Shown one piece after another: positions 18,394-26,436 of a stretch of 64,000 bases of DNA. The stretch is from Accumulibacter sp. GTDB lineage: Bacteria > Pseudomonadota > Gammaproteobacteria > Burkholderiales > Rhodocyclaceae. Each line of letters opens with the position of its first letter. The first letter of the stretch is position 1. The stretch covers positions 1 to 64,000 of the forward strand of contig NZ_JAMTDV010000121.1 in the NCBI RefSeq assembly GCF_023806565.1, given 5' to 3'. The translations under genes were made by a program, and so were the position numbers. A model generated the notes under the pieces. That model did no database searches and was not told where the DNA came from. It worked only from the letters and a program-made list of their open reading frames with translations.

Positions 18394-18564
18394 ATGAACC
18401 GAATCCAGAAATGGCTTGAGCAGATTGCCGGCGCATCCCGGGACGAGCGCCATCGTTGGGCGCTTGCCCAGGAGATCTTCGTTGCGCAGCGCCTGGACAT
18501 TTCCGCCTTGCAAAAACCCGCCTGCTGGCGCAGGAAGGGTCACTCAATCAGCGTGCGACGCTAG
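18394..18564 (+). CDS. Small hypothetical protein (56 aa)
   Basis: A short ORF starting at ATG 18394 with GAGGAG about 9 nt upstream. The protein is basic and helix-prone (MNRIQKWLEQIAGASRDERH..., then ALAQEIFVAQRLDISAL), with no signal peptide or membrane segment. The C-terminal third, WRRKGHSISVRR, is strongly basic. No family was recognised. It lies in the gap before the pseudo-kinase-exonuclease gene and may be expressed from the region carrying the LexA-like box. Support is limited to the ribosome site and protein-like composition. Confidence 0.5.
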   Translation: MNRIQKWLEQIAGASRDERHRWALAQEIFVAQRLDISALQKPACWRRKGHSISVRR

Positions 18565-18670
18565 GCAAGGCAGGCGGCAATCACGTCGCTGATCCGCGGT
18601 AAAATAGGGCCGAGCATGGGAGGGAGTCATGATCGGTCGAGAAGCCGCGGGTAGCGAGCAGGTGTGACGG

Positions 18671-20836
18671 GTGAATGCCCGCGCCCGCCTGATAGTTTCT
18701 ATCGTCGTTCTCGGACTGCTGATGACCGGGCCATTCCTGGTCACGGCAGTCCTGGTCTGGGCCAGCGCGCAACCGGCCGAACAGGCGCTGCTGCTCCAGC
18801 TGATTGCGCCACACCTTTCTCTCGGCGCGCTGATGACCGCCTTCGGCTTCGCTGTCGGCTTGCTGGTCATCCGCTACCTCTTCCGCGAGTACGTTCACGG
18901 CCTGCTGAAGATGGTGGAGAACCTGCGCCTGATGCTCTCGGCCAACCGCAATTTCCGGGTCACGCCCGAAGGTCCGCCAGAAGTGCAATTGCTGGCCATG
19001 GCGACCAACGACCTGGCGCAGCAGCGCGACGGACTGATGGACGATGTCGACGCGCAGATCGCTGCCGCCAAAGCGTCGGTAGAGGAAGAAAAGAACCGTC
19101 TCGCAGCGCTGATGTCCGAACTCGCGCAGGCGGTCGTGGTGTGCAACCTGGACGGCCGCATCCTGCTCTACAACAGCCGTGCCCGGCTCCAGTTCAAGGC
19201 GCTGGCACAAGGCAGCACTGCGGGTGTCGGTGGCGCGCTGATCGGCCTCGGCCGTTCGATCTTCTCGATTCTCGAACGCAACCAGATCGATCACGCGCTC
19301 GAGGTGGTTCGTCAGCGACTGCACAAGGGGACCGCGACGGCCATCGCCAATTTCATCACGTCGGCGCGGGGCGGCCAGCTCCTGCGCGTGCAACTGGTGC
19401 CCGTGCTGTCGACCGGTGAGGCTTCTGAGAAGCGCGAAATGAGCGGCTACGTGCTCACCGTGGAAAATATCACCCGCAGCCTCGAACAGGAATCGCGTCG
19501 TGACCAGGTGCTGCAATCGCTGACCGACGGCAGCCGGGGCAGCTTGGCCAACATTCGGGTAGCGGTCGGCAACCTGATGGACTATCCGGACATGGACGGG
19601 GAAATTCGCGAACGTTTTGTCGGCATCATCAGCGATGAAGTGGTGCGAATGAGCCAGCGCCTTGACCAGACGATGAGCGAGTTCGCCGATTCCCTGAAGA
19701 CCCGGTGGCCGCTCGAAGACGTATTGGGAGGCGACATCATCGCCGCTGCCCAACGCCGCATCGAGCAACATTTGAAGCTGCCGAGCAAGACCGAGGAAGT
19801 CGATGAAGCGCTGTGGCTTCGCGCGGACAGCTTCTCGCTGGTCTTCTCCATGTGCTTCCTCGCCTCCCGGCTCGTCGATCACTACGAGATCAAGGACTTG
19901 CGCTTCCGGCTCATGCCCTCCGGCAAGCTCGCCTACCTCGATCTGATCTGGACCGGACACGCTATGTCGTCCGAAACCTTCTACACATGGGAAACCGACG
20001 CCATGCAGGTTGGCAGCGAGAGCTCTCCCCTGTCCTTGCGTGACGTGATCGACCGCCACGGCGGTGAAATCTGGTATGACCGGGAGAAAGCCGCGCATCG
20101 CGCTTTCTTCCGTTATGTCCTGCCGCTGGCCTCCCCCGAGAACATGGCGCCGGGAGAGACGATCGACGACATCGGTGTCCGGCCAGAGTATTACGACTTC
20201 GACCTCTTTCATTTCAGTGATCAGAACATCGACCTCGATCGGCCGCTCACCGACCTCGCCTATACCGTTTTCGACACCGAGACTACCGGCCTCCAGCCGG
20301 CCGCCGGGGATGAGATCATCCAGATCGGCGCGGTGCGCATCGTCAACGGCCGTTTGCTGGGCAACGAGAATTTCGACCAACTGGTGGACCCGGAGCGTTT
20401 TCTCCGGCCAGAGGGAATCCGCATTCACGGAATCACCGACGACATGGTGCGTGGGCAACCACATATCGACGTGGTTCTTCCAGCTTTCCACGACTTCTGC
20501 AGCGACACCGTGCTGGTCGCGCACAATGCCGCCTTCGATATGCGCTTCCTGCAACTGAAGGAAGCGCGTACGGGGGTAGTTTTCAACCAACCGGTGCTCG
20601 ACACCTTGCTGCTTTCCGCAGTGCTGCATCCGAATCAGGACTCGCACCAGCTCGACAGCATCGCGGAACGCTTGGGAATCGTGGTCGAAGGCCGGCACAG
20701 CGGTCTGGGCGACGCCTGCGCCACTGCCGAGGTGTTTCTCAAGATGGTGCCCTTGCTGGCCAGGGCGGGAATCGTGACGCTGCGGCAAGCTCTGGATGCT
20801 TCCGAGAAGACCTATTTCGCACGAGTGAAGTATTGA
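18671..20836 (+). CDS. Membrane pseudo-histidine-kinase fused to a DEDDh 3'-5' exonuclease
   Basis: A 721-aa multidomain protein. Two N-terminal membrane helices (about 7-31 and 50-68) are followed by a HAMP-like coiled region (about 70-130) and a PAS-like sensor (about 130-255). A HisKA/HATPase-like region (about 260-485) has lost the H-box histidine (GSRGSLANIRVAV where HE/DLRTPL is expected) and shows no N-box. The C-terminal DnaQ-type domain keeps D535/E537 (FDTETTGL), D623 (HNAAFDMRFL), H676 and D681 (HSGLGD), so the exonuclease should be active. The GTG start at 18671 is followed at once by MNARARL-like sequence; no better start is seen. It is probably a signal-responsive nuclease, but its substrate and role are unknown. 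Confidence 0.85.
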   Translation: MNARARLIVSIVVLGLLMTGPFLVTAVLVWASAQPAEQALLLQLIAPHLSLGALMTAFGFAVGLLVIRYLFREYVHGLLKMVENLRLMLSANRNFRVTPEGPPEVQLLAMATNDLAQQRDGLMDDVDAQIAAAKASVEEEKNRLAALMSELAQAVVVCNLDGRILLYNSRARLQFKALAQGSTAGVGGALIGLGRSIFSILERNQIDHALEVVRQRLHKGTATAIANFITSARGGQLLRVQLVPVLSTGEASEKREMSGYVLTVENITRSLEQESRRDQVLQSLTDGSRGSLANIRVAVGNLMDYPDMDGEIRERFVGIISDEVVRMSQRLDQTMSEFADSLKTRWPLEDVLGGDIIAAAQRRIEQHLKLPSKTEEVDEALWLRADSFSLVFSMCFLASRLVDHYEIKDLRFRLMPSGKLAYLDLIWTGHAMSSETFYTWETDAMQVGSESSPLSLRDVIDRHGGEIWYDREKAAHRAFFRYVLPLASPENMAPGETIDDIGVRPEYYDFDLFHFSDQNIDLDRPLTDLAYTVFDTETTGLQPAAGDEIIQIGAVRIVNGRLLGNENFDQLVDPERFLRPEGIRIHGITDDMVRGQPHIDVVLPAFHDFCSDTVLVAHNAAFDMRFLQLKEARTGVVFNQPVLDTLLLSAVLHPNQDSHQLDSIAERLGIVVEGRHSGLGDACATAEVFLKMVPLLARAGIVTLRQALDASEKTYFARVKY

Positions 20837-21306
20837 CGCTACCACACCCGCTTTCGTCCCACTGCCGGACCCTCCGTCGGTTGACCAGGCATTCGTTCGC
20901 ACCCATTGGCACCAACGGCGAGTTCGAGAGGTCGCTGCCACGAGGCATGGCAACGGTTCCATGCGCGATCCGGTCCACGACGTCTACGGCAACTCCGGCC
21001 CTTGCGTCTTCTACCCGACCCAGGGCCGTGCTAATCTCGCGGGAACGGACGGCAGGCTCACAGGTATCAAGCCGAGGTGTCGCCGCTTTCCTTAAGGACC
21101 GATTCAGCAGCGTTCGGAGATAATGGAGGGCGGCGCCGATCGCCGCCGACGATGCCGAAAGCGGCGAGGAAGAGTATCATCGACGTCAAGTGTGGTTCCT
21201 GTCGCGCGTGCCGGCCCGGCCACGACTCCTGTTCGCAGATGGCATCCGGCAGCGCGTGGCAGTGAAAACTTGACGTTCAGATCCAGGGAGGATTCGCGAG
21301 ATCACG
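20837..21306. other. Intergenic gap before the cyclase gene
   Basis: About 470 bp without a convincing gene. Small open frames lack ribosome sites and recognisable sequence. AGGGAGGA near 21285 precedes the cyclase start. No hairpin with a T-run was found after the exonuclease fusion gene. Confidence 0.4.
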
Positions 21307-22254
21307 ATGAAGTTGCGCGACCAAATGTCTGCACCGGGCGACCGGAAGGCCGCGCGCCAACAGATATCGGCAACCGTGCTGTTCGCCGACATCTGTGGCA
21401 GCACCCGCCTGTTCGAAATCCACGGCGACTGGCAGGCGCGTCAGATCGAGAGCCGAGTGCTCGATCTGCTGAAAGGCAAGACCGCCGAGTTCGGCGGTAC
21501 GGTGATCAAGACCATCGGTGACGAAATCATGAGCCGCTTCCCCAGCGCGGAGCGGGCCTTGAACGCCGCCTGCGAGATGCAAGCCGGTATCAAGGACGAC
21601 CCGGCGTTGATGGAATTCAACATTGCCATCAAGATCGGCCTGCAGCACGGCCCCGTGCTGGTCGAACACGACGATCTCTTCGGCGACGCCGTCAATGTCG
21701 CAGCCCGTATGGTTTCCTTGGCCAAGGCCGAGCAGATCATCACCACCCGCGAGACCGTTCGCCACCTGCCAGCCGATCTCCAGCAGATGACTCGCAGTCT
21801 CGGTTGGTCGCGGGTCCGCGGCAAGCAGGACGAGATTGAGATCGTCGAGTTCATCTGGCAGGAATCATCGAGCCTGACGCAACTCGTCAGCGTCGAGCAA
21901 CAGGAGGAGTTGCGCAGTCTGCTTTTCGCCCGACTGGTACTGACGCATCGTGGGACGACTTTCGAGGTCTTGCCCGACTCGCGCGTATTCACCCTTGGAC
22001 GAGGCGAAAGGAACAACCTGGTGGTGGACCAGGACCTGGTGTCACGCAGCCATGCCGATATCGAGTTCCGTCAGGGCAGGTTCATTCTCGTCGATGGCAG
22101 CACCAACGGCACCTATCTCCTGCTGGAGAACGGTTCACGCTTCTTCGTGCAGCGCGAGGAGTTCACCCTGCACGACCGCGGGATCATCTGTCTGGGCCAA
22201 GTGGTCGTGGAAGGCGACCCTGACCTCATTTACTACGATTGCGTCAAGCCGTGA
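21307..22254 (+). CDS. Class III adenylate/guanylate cyclase with C-terminal FHA domain
   Basis: A 315-aa cytosolic protein. Residues about 20-180 form a class III nucleotide cyclase homology domain. D28 (LFADICGSTRLFE) and D72 (KTIGDEIMSRF) are the two metal-binding aspartates, and GDAVNVAARM holds the later purine/transition-state region. Residues about 215-305 form an FHA domain (FTLGRGERNNLVV, SRSHADIEF, STNGTYL) that would bind phosphothreonine. This cyclase-FHA arrangement links cAMP (or cGMP) production to Ser/Thr phosphorylation. It converges on chrA with 19 nt between the stops. Confidence 0.88.
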   Translation: MKLRDQMSAPGDRKAARQQISATVLFADICGSTRLFEIHGDWQARQIESRVLDLLKGKTAEFGGTVIKTIGDEIMSRFPSAERALNAACEMQAGIKDDPALMEFNIAIKIGLQHGPVLVEHDDLFGDAVNVAARMVSLAKAEQIITTRETVRHLPADLQQMTRSLGWSRVRGKQDEIEIVEFIWQESSSLTQLVSVEQQEELRSLLFARLVLTHRGTTFEVLPDSRVFTLGRGERNNLVVDQDLVSRSHADIEFRQGRFILVDGSTNGTYLLLENGSRFFVQREEFTLHDRGIICLGQVVVEGDPDLIYYDCVKP

Positions 22255-22273
22255 CTGTGGCCCGCCATCGCCG

Positions 22274-23644
22274 TCATCCGAGCACAGTCTGCAGCAGCAG
22301 ACCGCCGACGGCGCAGACAAGGATCACGTGGATGACATTCGTCTGATAGCGAAAGAGTGCGGTCGCCGCAAGCAGCGCAATCGACGCGGATAACCAGTCG
22401 AAGCTCCCGGCAAACCCCTTCGGCCAGAGAACATGGTAGCCGAAGAACAGCCCCAGGTTGAGAATCACACCGACTACCGCCGCCGTGATCGCGGTCAGCG
22501 GAGCGGTAAACTTGAGGTCATCGTGCGTTGATTCGATCAGCGGCCCGCCGGCGAAAATGAAAAGAAATGACGGCAGGAAGGTGAACCAGGTGACCAGCGA
22601 AGCCGCCACCGCCCCGCCCAGGAACAATGCATCGGGACCACACAGCGCGCGGGCATAGCCACCGACGAATCCAACGAAGGCCACCACCATGATCAGCGGT
22701 CCCGGCGTCGTCTCCCCGAGCGCCAAGCCATCGATCATCTGCGTCGGGGTCAGCCAGCCATAGTGCCCGACTGCCCCCTGATAGACGTAGGGCAACACGG
22801 CGTAGGCGCCGCCGAAGGTCAGCAAGGCTGCCTTGGTAAAGAACCAGCCCATCTGCGTCAGGGTGTGCTCCCAGCCAAGCAGGGTGATCAGCAGCCCCAT
22901 CGGCAGCAGCCACAGCAGGCTACCAACGATCGCCACGCGCAGCAGGCCCGACCAACTGAAGCGCGCGTGCTCCGGAGGCGGAGTGTGGTCATCGATCAGC
23001 GCCGGACCGAAGGATCTGTCGGCCTGGCGATGCCCGCCGCCGGCCGTGAACCTGTCGGGCGCCACGCGCCCGCCGCAAAGCCCGATCAGCCCGGCGCATG
23101 CGACGATCGCCGGAAACGGCATGGAGAGGACAAAGATGGCTACGAAGGAAGCGGCCGCTACCGCCCACAGAACCCAGTTTCGCAAGGCACGAGTACCGAT
23201 GCGATGCGCCGCCTGCAGCACGATCGCGGTAACCGCCGGCTTGATTCCGTAGAACAGACCGGCGACCAGCGGGGCCTCGCCGAAAGCGACGTATACCCAC
23301 GACAACCCAATCAGGATTACCAGCGACGGCAGTACGAACAGCGTGCCGGCGACAATGCCGCCACGGGCGCGATGCATCAACCAGCCGATGTAGGTCGCGA
23401 GCTGTTGTGCCTCCGGCCCGGGAAGCAGCATGCAGAAGTTCAGCGCATGCAGAAAGCGTCGCTCGGACAGCCAACGTCGCCTCTCCACGAGTTCCTGATG
23501 CATCAGCGAGATCTGCCCCGCCGGCCCGCCGAAACTGAGGAAGCCAAGCTTCAGCCAAAAACGGATCGCATCCACGTAGCGAACGCCCGCCGGCGGCGTG
23601 CTCGGGACCGGGTCGTGGATCGATTGTGGTTCGCTCGTCGGCAT
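22274..23644 (-). CDS. chrA: Chromate transporter, long-chain CHR family
   Basis: A 456-aa polytopic membrane protein made of two homologous halves, as in long-chain ChrA. The duplicated motif appears as GFLSFGGPAGQI (N half) and LTFGGAYAVLPY (C half), each followed by PGP stretches (LLPGPEAQQ and TTPGPLIMV). It would export chromate in exchange for, or with, another ion; sulfate transport has also been suggested for relatives. ATG 23644 is preferred; a GTG 39 nt upstream is in frame. No chrB regulator or chromate reductase lies next to it. Confidence 0.9.
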   Translation of the reverse strand: MPTSEPQSIHDPVPSTPPAGVRYVDAIRFWLKLGFLSFGGPAGQISLMHQELVERRRWLSERRFLHALNFCMLLPGPEAQQLATYIGWLMHRARGGIVAGTLFVLPSLVILIGLSWVYVAFGEAPLVAGLFYGIKPAVTAIVLQAAHRIGTRALRNWVLWAVAAASFVAIFVLSMPFPAIVACAGLIGLCGGRVAPDRFTAGGGHRQADRSFGPALIDDHTPPPEHARFSWSGLLRVAIVGSLLWLLPMGLLITLLGWEHTLTQMGWFFTKAALLTFGGAYAVLPYVYQGAVGHYGWLTPTQMIDGLALGETTPGPLIMVVAFVGFVGGYARALCGPDALFLGGAVAASLVTWFTFLPSFLFIFAGGPLIESTHDDLKFTAPLTAITAAVVGVILNLGLFFGYHVLWPKGFAGSFDWLSASIALLAATALFRYQTNVIHVILVCAVGGLLLQTVLG

Positions 23645-23743
23645 CGCTACTCGAAAGTTTTCCGGCCAGGCCGTGTTTGCCACTCGTTAGACACGGCGAG
23701 CCGCGCGCATTGTAACGCAGCGCAACCAGACTGGCTCACCCTC

Positions 23744-23771
23744 TTGCTTGCCCTTCGAAATTCGCTATAAT
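23744..23771 (+). promoter_or_regulatory. Promoter of tRNA-Asp
   Basis: TTGCTT (23744-23749) and a perfect TATAAT (23766-23771) are separated by 16 bp. They lie 86 bp before the tRNA, in the gap after the divergent chrA start. Confidence 0.6.
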
Positions 23772-23857
23772 GCGCAGCTTGCGCGCCGCGAGATGTGGAA
23801 CGGAGAACTGACACACCACGTTTCTCTACAACGTTTGACTTGGACGGCGCCCAGCAC

Positions 23858-23934
23858 GGAGTGGTAGTTCAGTTGGTTAGAATACCGGCCTGTCACGCCG
23901 GGGGTCGCGGGTTCGAGCCCCGTCCACTCCGCCA
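23858..23934 (+). tRNA. tRNA-Asp (GTC)
   Basis: A 77-nt cloverleaf with acceptor arms GGAGTGG/CCACTCC, D-arm with AGTTGGTTAGA, anticodon loop CTGTCAC with anticodon GTC (23892-23894), T-arm GGGTTCGAGCCC, and an encoded 3' GCCA. A single tRNA with its own promoter upstream and an intrinsic terminator 16 nt downstream. Confidence 0.97.
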
Positions 23935-23949
23935 GCATCCCTGACAAGA

Positions 23950-23976
23950 AGCCCGGCCCGCGCCGGGCTTTTTTTC
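23950..23976 (+). terminator. Intrinsic terminator after tRNA-Asp
   Basis: AGCCCGGC pairs with GCCGGGCT around a 4-nt loop and runs directly into seven Ts. It ends the tRNA transcript. Confidence 0.9.
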
Positions 23977-24150
23977 GCCGCACGGCCTGCACCTTCCCGC
24001 TGCGGCTGGCAGGCCAGCAATTTTCTGCAAAATTGCCATCCACTTCGCCGAGGTCTTTGATCTATAATGGTCGGCTTGCAGCCTCACCATTCGACCAGGT
24101 GATCCCACGCAACCGGGATGAACTGGCGCCCACCCGAAAACGAGAACAGG

Positions 24151-26388
24151 ATGTTACGGATGACGCCACGAATCGCGCTCGCTATTGCTTTTGCCCTTGC
24201 CTGCGGTGCTGCGTCGTCGGACGAAACGGCCAGTCAGCGTTCCGCTCCGAATTCCACCCCAAATCCCCGGTCGCCAGAGTCGGCTGCAACCGATGCCGCC
24301 TGGCGGATCGATCCCGGCGGAGTACTGCCGGTCTTCGAGCTCGTCACGCCGACGCAACTGCCCGAAACCATTGATCTGACTTCCGAACCCGAAGAGTTGT
24401 TCCAGCGCATACGGCGTGGCTTCTCGATGCCGAACATCAACAGTTCGCTCGTTCTGCATCATCAGCAGTGGTATCTCAATCACCCGGAATCGCTGCGCCG
24501 CATGGTCGAGCGCAGCAGCCGCTACCTTCACCATATCGTCGAAGAGATCGAGAAGCGCGGCATGCCGACCGAACTGGCCCTGCTGCCGATGGTCGAGAGC
24601 GCTTACAATCCAGCCGCCTACTCACGCAGTCATGCTTCCGGCCTGTGGCAGTTCGTGCCTTCCACCGGCAAGCAATACAAGCTCGAACAGAACTGGTGGG
24701 TCGATGAGCGCCGTGACATCGTCGCCTCGACCGCTGCTGCACTCGACTACCTGCAATACATCTACGATCTGCATGGCGACTGGCATCTCGCCCTTGCGTC
24801 GTACAACTGGGGGGAAGGCGCGGTCGGCAAGGCGATCAACCGGAACAAGGCGAACGGGATGCCAACCGACTACCTGAGCCTGACGATGCCCGAGGAAACG
24901 CGCAATTACGTTCCCAAGCTGCAGGCGCTGAAAAACGTCTTCAGCAACCCGAACATCCTCGCCAGCCTCAATATCCGCGGGGTCCCCAACCGGCCCTATT
25001 TCACCACCGTAACCAGCAATGGCAACATCGACGTCAAGCTGGCGGCGCAACTCGCCGAGATGCCGGTGCGGGAGTTCGTCGCACTCAACCCGGCGCACAA
25101 TCGCCCGGTCATCAAGTCGGAAACGCCGATGGTCATTCCGGCACACAAGGTCGACACCTTCATCAGCAATCTCGAAGCGCATGAGGAGAGTGAAAAGCCA
25201 CTGAGTTCCTGGCAGGCGTACACGCTGCGGGCTGGCGACAAGCTTGAAGAAGTGGCTCCACGCTTTGGCATGACCGTCGCCAATCTCAAGGCGGTGAATG
25301 GCATCAACGGCCGCATCAAGCTGGCACCCGGACTGACGCTTCTGGTCGCCGCACAGGAGGGGGCTGATCCGTCCGACGTCGCCGGACTGCCGGAAGCGCA
25401 GCCAGCTGCCGAACCGCCGCGCCTGCCGCAGCCTGAACCCGCGCCTGCGGTCGTCACGCGTACGCATACCGTGGCGAAGGGGGAAACCCTGCTCAACGTG
25501 GCACAGCACTATGGCATGAGTGTGGCCGAGCTCAGGCACCTCAACAAGCTGCACGCCAACCAGGTGGACGCCGGCACCAGACTGACCGTGACCGCGTCGG
25601 CGTCCGGCAAGCTGACGCTCGCGGCAGCCGAACCGAGCAGGCCGGCAGCCGGACATACGCCGGCTGACGCCGACGGCAAACGTATCGAGTCGCGAGCGGA
25701 AGCGGTGGTCGTGGCCGCCACACGCAACCACACCGTGCGCAGAGGCGAAACGCTGACCGAGATCGCCGAACGCTACGACATGAGCGTTGCCGACCTCAAA
25801 CAACTCAACAAGCTGCGGACCAACCAGGTGAACGCCGGCAGCAAGCTGCTGGTGAGCGCACCGGAAAGCGCCAGGCCGGCCACCGCGGCGGCACGAACCG
25901 TCATCGCCGAGAATGAGCGGCCAGCCGCTGCTCCCGGCACGCGGACGCACACGGTACTCAAAGGTGAGACGCTGGCACAGGTGGCCAGCCACTATGGCAT
26001 GACCGTCGCCGAACTGAAGCAGCTCAACAAGCTGCGCGCGGATCAGGTCAACGCTGGCAGCAAGCTCGCCGTGGCAGCGCCCGAAGCGGCGGCCAGACCG
26101 GCGAGCGGCAGGTCGCGCAGCGAAGTCGCAGAAGTGGAAAGCCGCCAGACCTTGGCACGAGCCGATGGCAGAAGGAAAGCCGAAGATTCCCCAGACCACT
26201 CCCGGCAGGCAAGCAAGAAATCCGCGAAACTCGCTCAGTACACCATTCGCCGTGGCGACACTCTGGTATCGATTGCCAAGCAATTCCGGGTCGAGAAGGA
26301 TGACCTGCTGCGCTGGAACCGCATCCACGGCAATGACCTCAAGCCCGGACAGACGCTGACCATTCAACTCGTGCAGAACACGCTGTAG
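24151..26388 (+). CDS. mltD: Membrane-bound lytic murein transglycosylase D-like, five LysM domains
   Basis: A periplasmic peptidoglycan lyase of about 745 aa that cleaves the MurNAc-GlcNAc bond with 1,6-anhydro product. Signal peptide about 1-25 (IALAIAFALACGA). The SLT domain (about 130-260) has the catalytic Glu149 in MVESAYNPAAYS, then ASGLWQFVPSTG. Five LysM repeats start near residues 356, 438, 527, 600 and 697, and copies 2-4 are nearly identical (HTV..GETL..VA..Y.MSVA.LK.LNKL). The usual E. coli MltD has two LysM domains, so this is expanded. ATG 24151 is used; ATGs at 24118 and 24160 are also in frame. No lipobox is seen. Confidence 0.9.
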   Translation: MLRMTPRIALAIAFALACGAASSDETASQRSAPNSTPNPRSPESAATDAAWRIDPGGVLPVFELVTPTQLPETIDLTSEPEELFQRIRRGFSMPNINSSLVLHHQQWYLNHPESLRRMVERSSRYLHHIVEEIEKRGMPTELALLPMVESAYNPAAYSRSHASGLWQFVPSTGKQYKLEQNWWVDERRDIVASTAAALDYLQYIYDLHGDWHLALASYNWGEGAVGKAINRNKANGMPTDYLSLTMPEETRNYVPKLQALKNVFSNPNILASLNIRGVPNRPYFTTVTSNGNIDVKLAAQLAEMPVREFVALNPAHNRPVIKSETPMVIPAHKVDTFISNLEAHEESEKPLSSWQAYTLRAGDKLEEVAPRFGMTVANLKAVNGINGRIKLAPGLTLLVAAQEGADPSDVAGLPEAQPAAEPPRLPQPEPAPAVVTRTHTVAKGETLLNVAQHYGMSVAELRHLNKLHANQVDAGTRLTVTASASGKLTLAAAEPSRPAAGHTPADADGKRIESRAEAVVVAATRNHTVRRGETLTEIAERYDMSVADLKQLNKLRTNQVNAGSKLLVSAPESARPATAAARTVIAENERPAAAPGTRTHTVLKGETLAQVASHYGMTVAELKQLNKLRADQVNAGSKLAVAAPEAAARPASGRSRSEVAEVESRQTLARADGRRKAEDSPDHSRQASKKSAKLAQYTIRRGDTLVSIAKQFRVEKDDLLRWNRIHGNDLKPGQTLTIQLVQNTL

Positions 26389-26411
26389 TCTCCCAACGGT
26401 GCCGAGAACGA

Positions 26412-26432
26412 GGACGTCGCGGGACGACGTCC
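26412..26432. terminator. Hairpin between mltD and the converging ABC operon
   Basis: GGACGTCG (26412-26419) pairs with CGACGTCC (26425-26432) around a 5-nt loop, 24 nt after mltD and just before the end of the converging ATPase gene. No T-run follows, so termination strength is uncertain. Confidence 0.4.
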
Positions 26433-26436
26433 CGGC

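Noticed and set aside
18581..20962. A 793-codon minus-strand open frame opposite the exonuclease fusion gene
   Set aside because: No family resemblance. The plus strand carries conserved DEDDh motifs, so the minus frame is a shadow.
24033..24068. A TATAAT box near 24063 as the mltD promoter
   Set aside because: No -35 box at a proper distance (nearest TTGCCA is 24 bp away), so it is not listed as a promoter.
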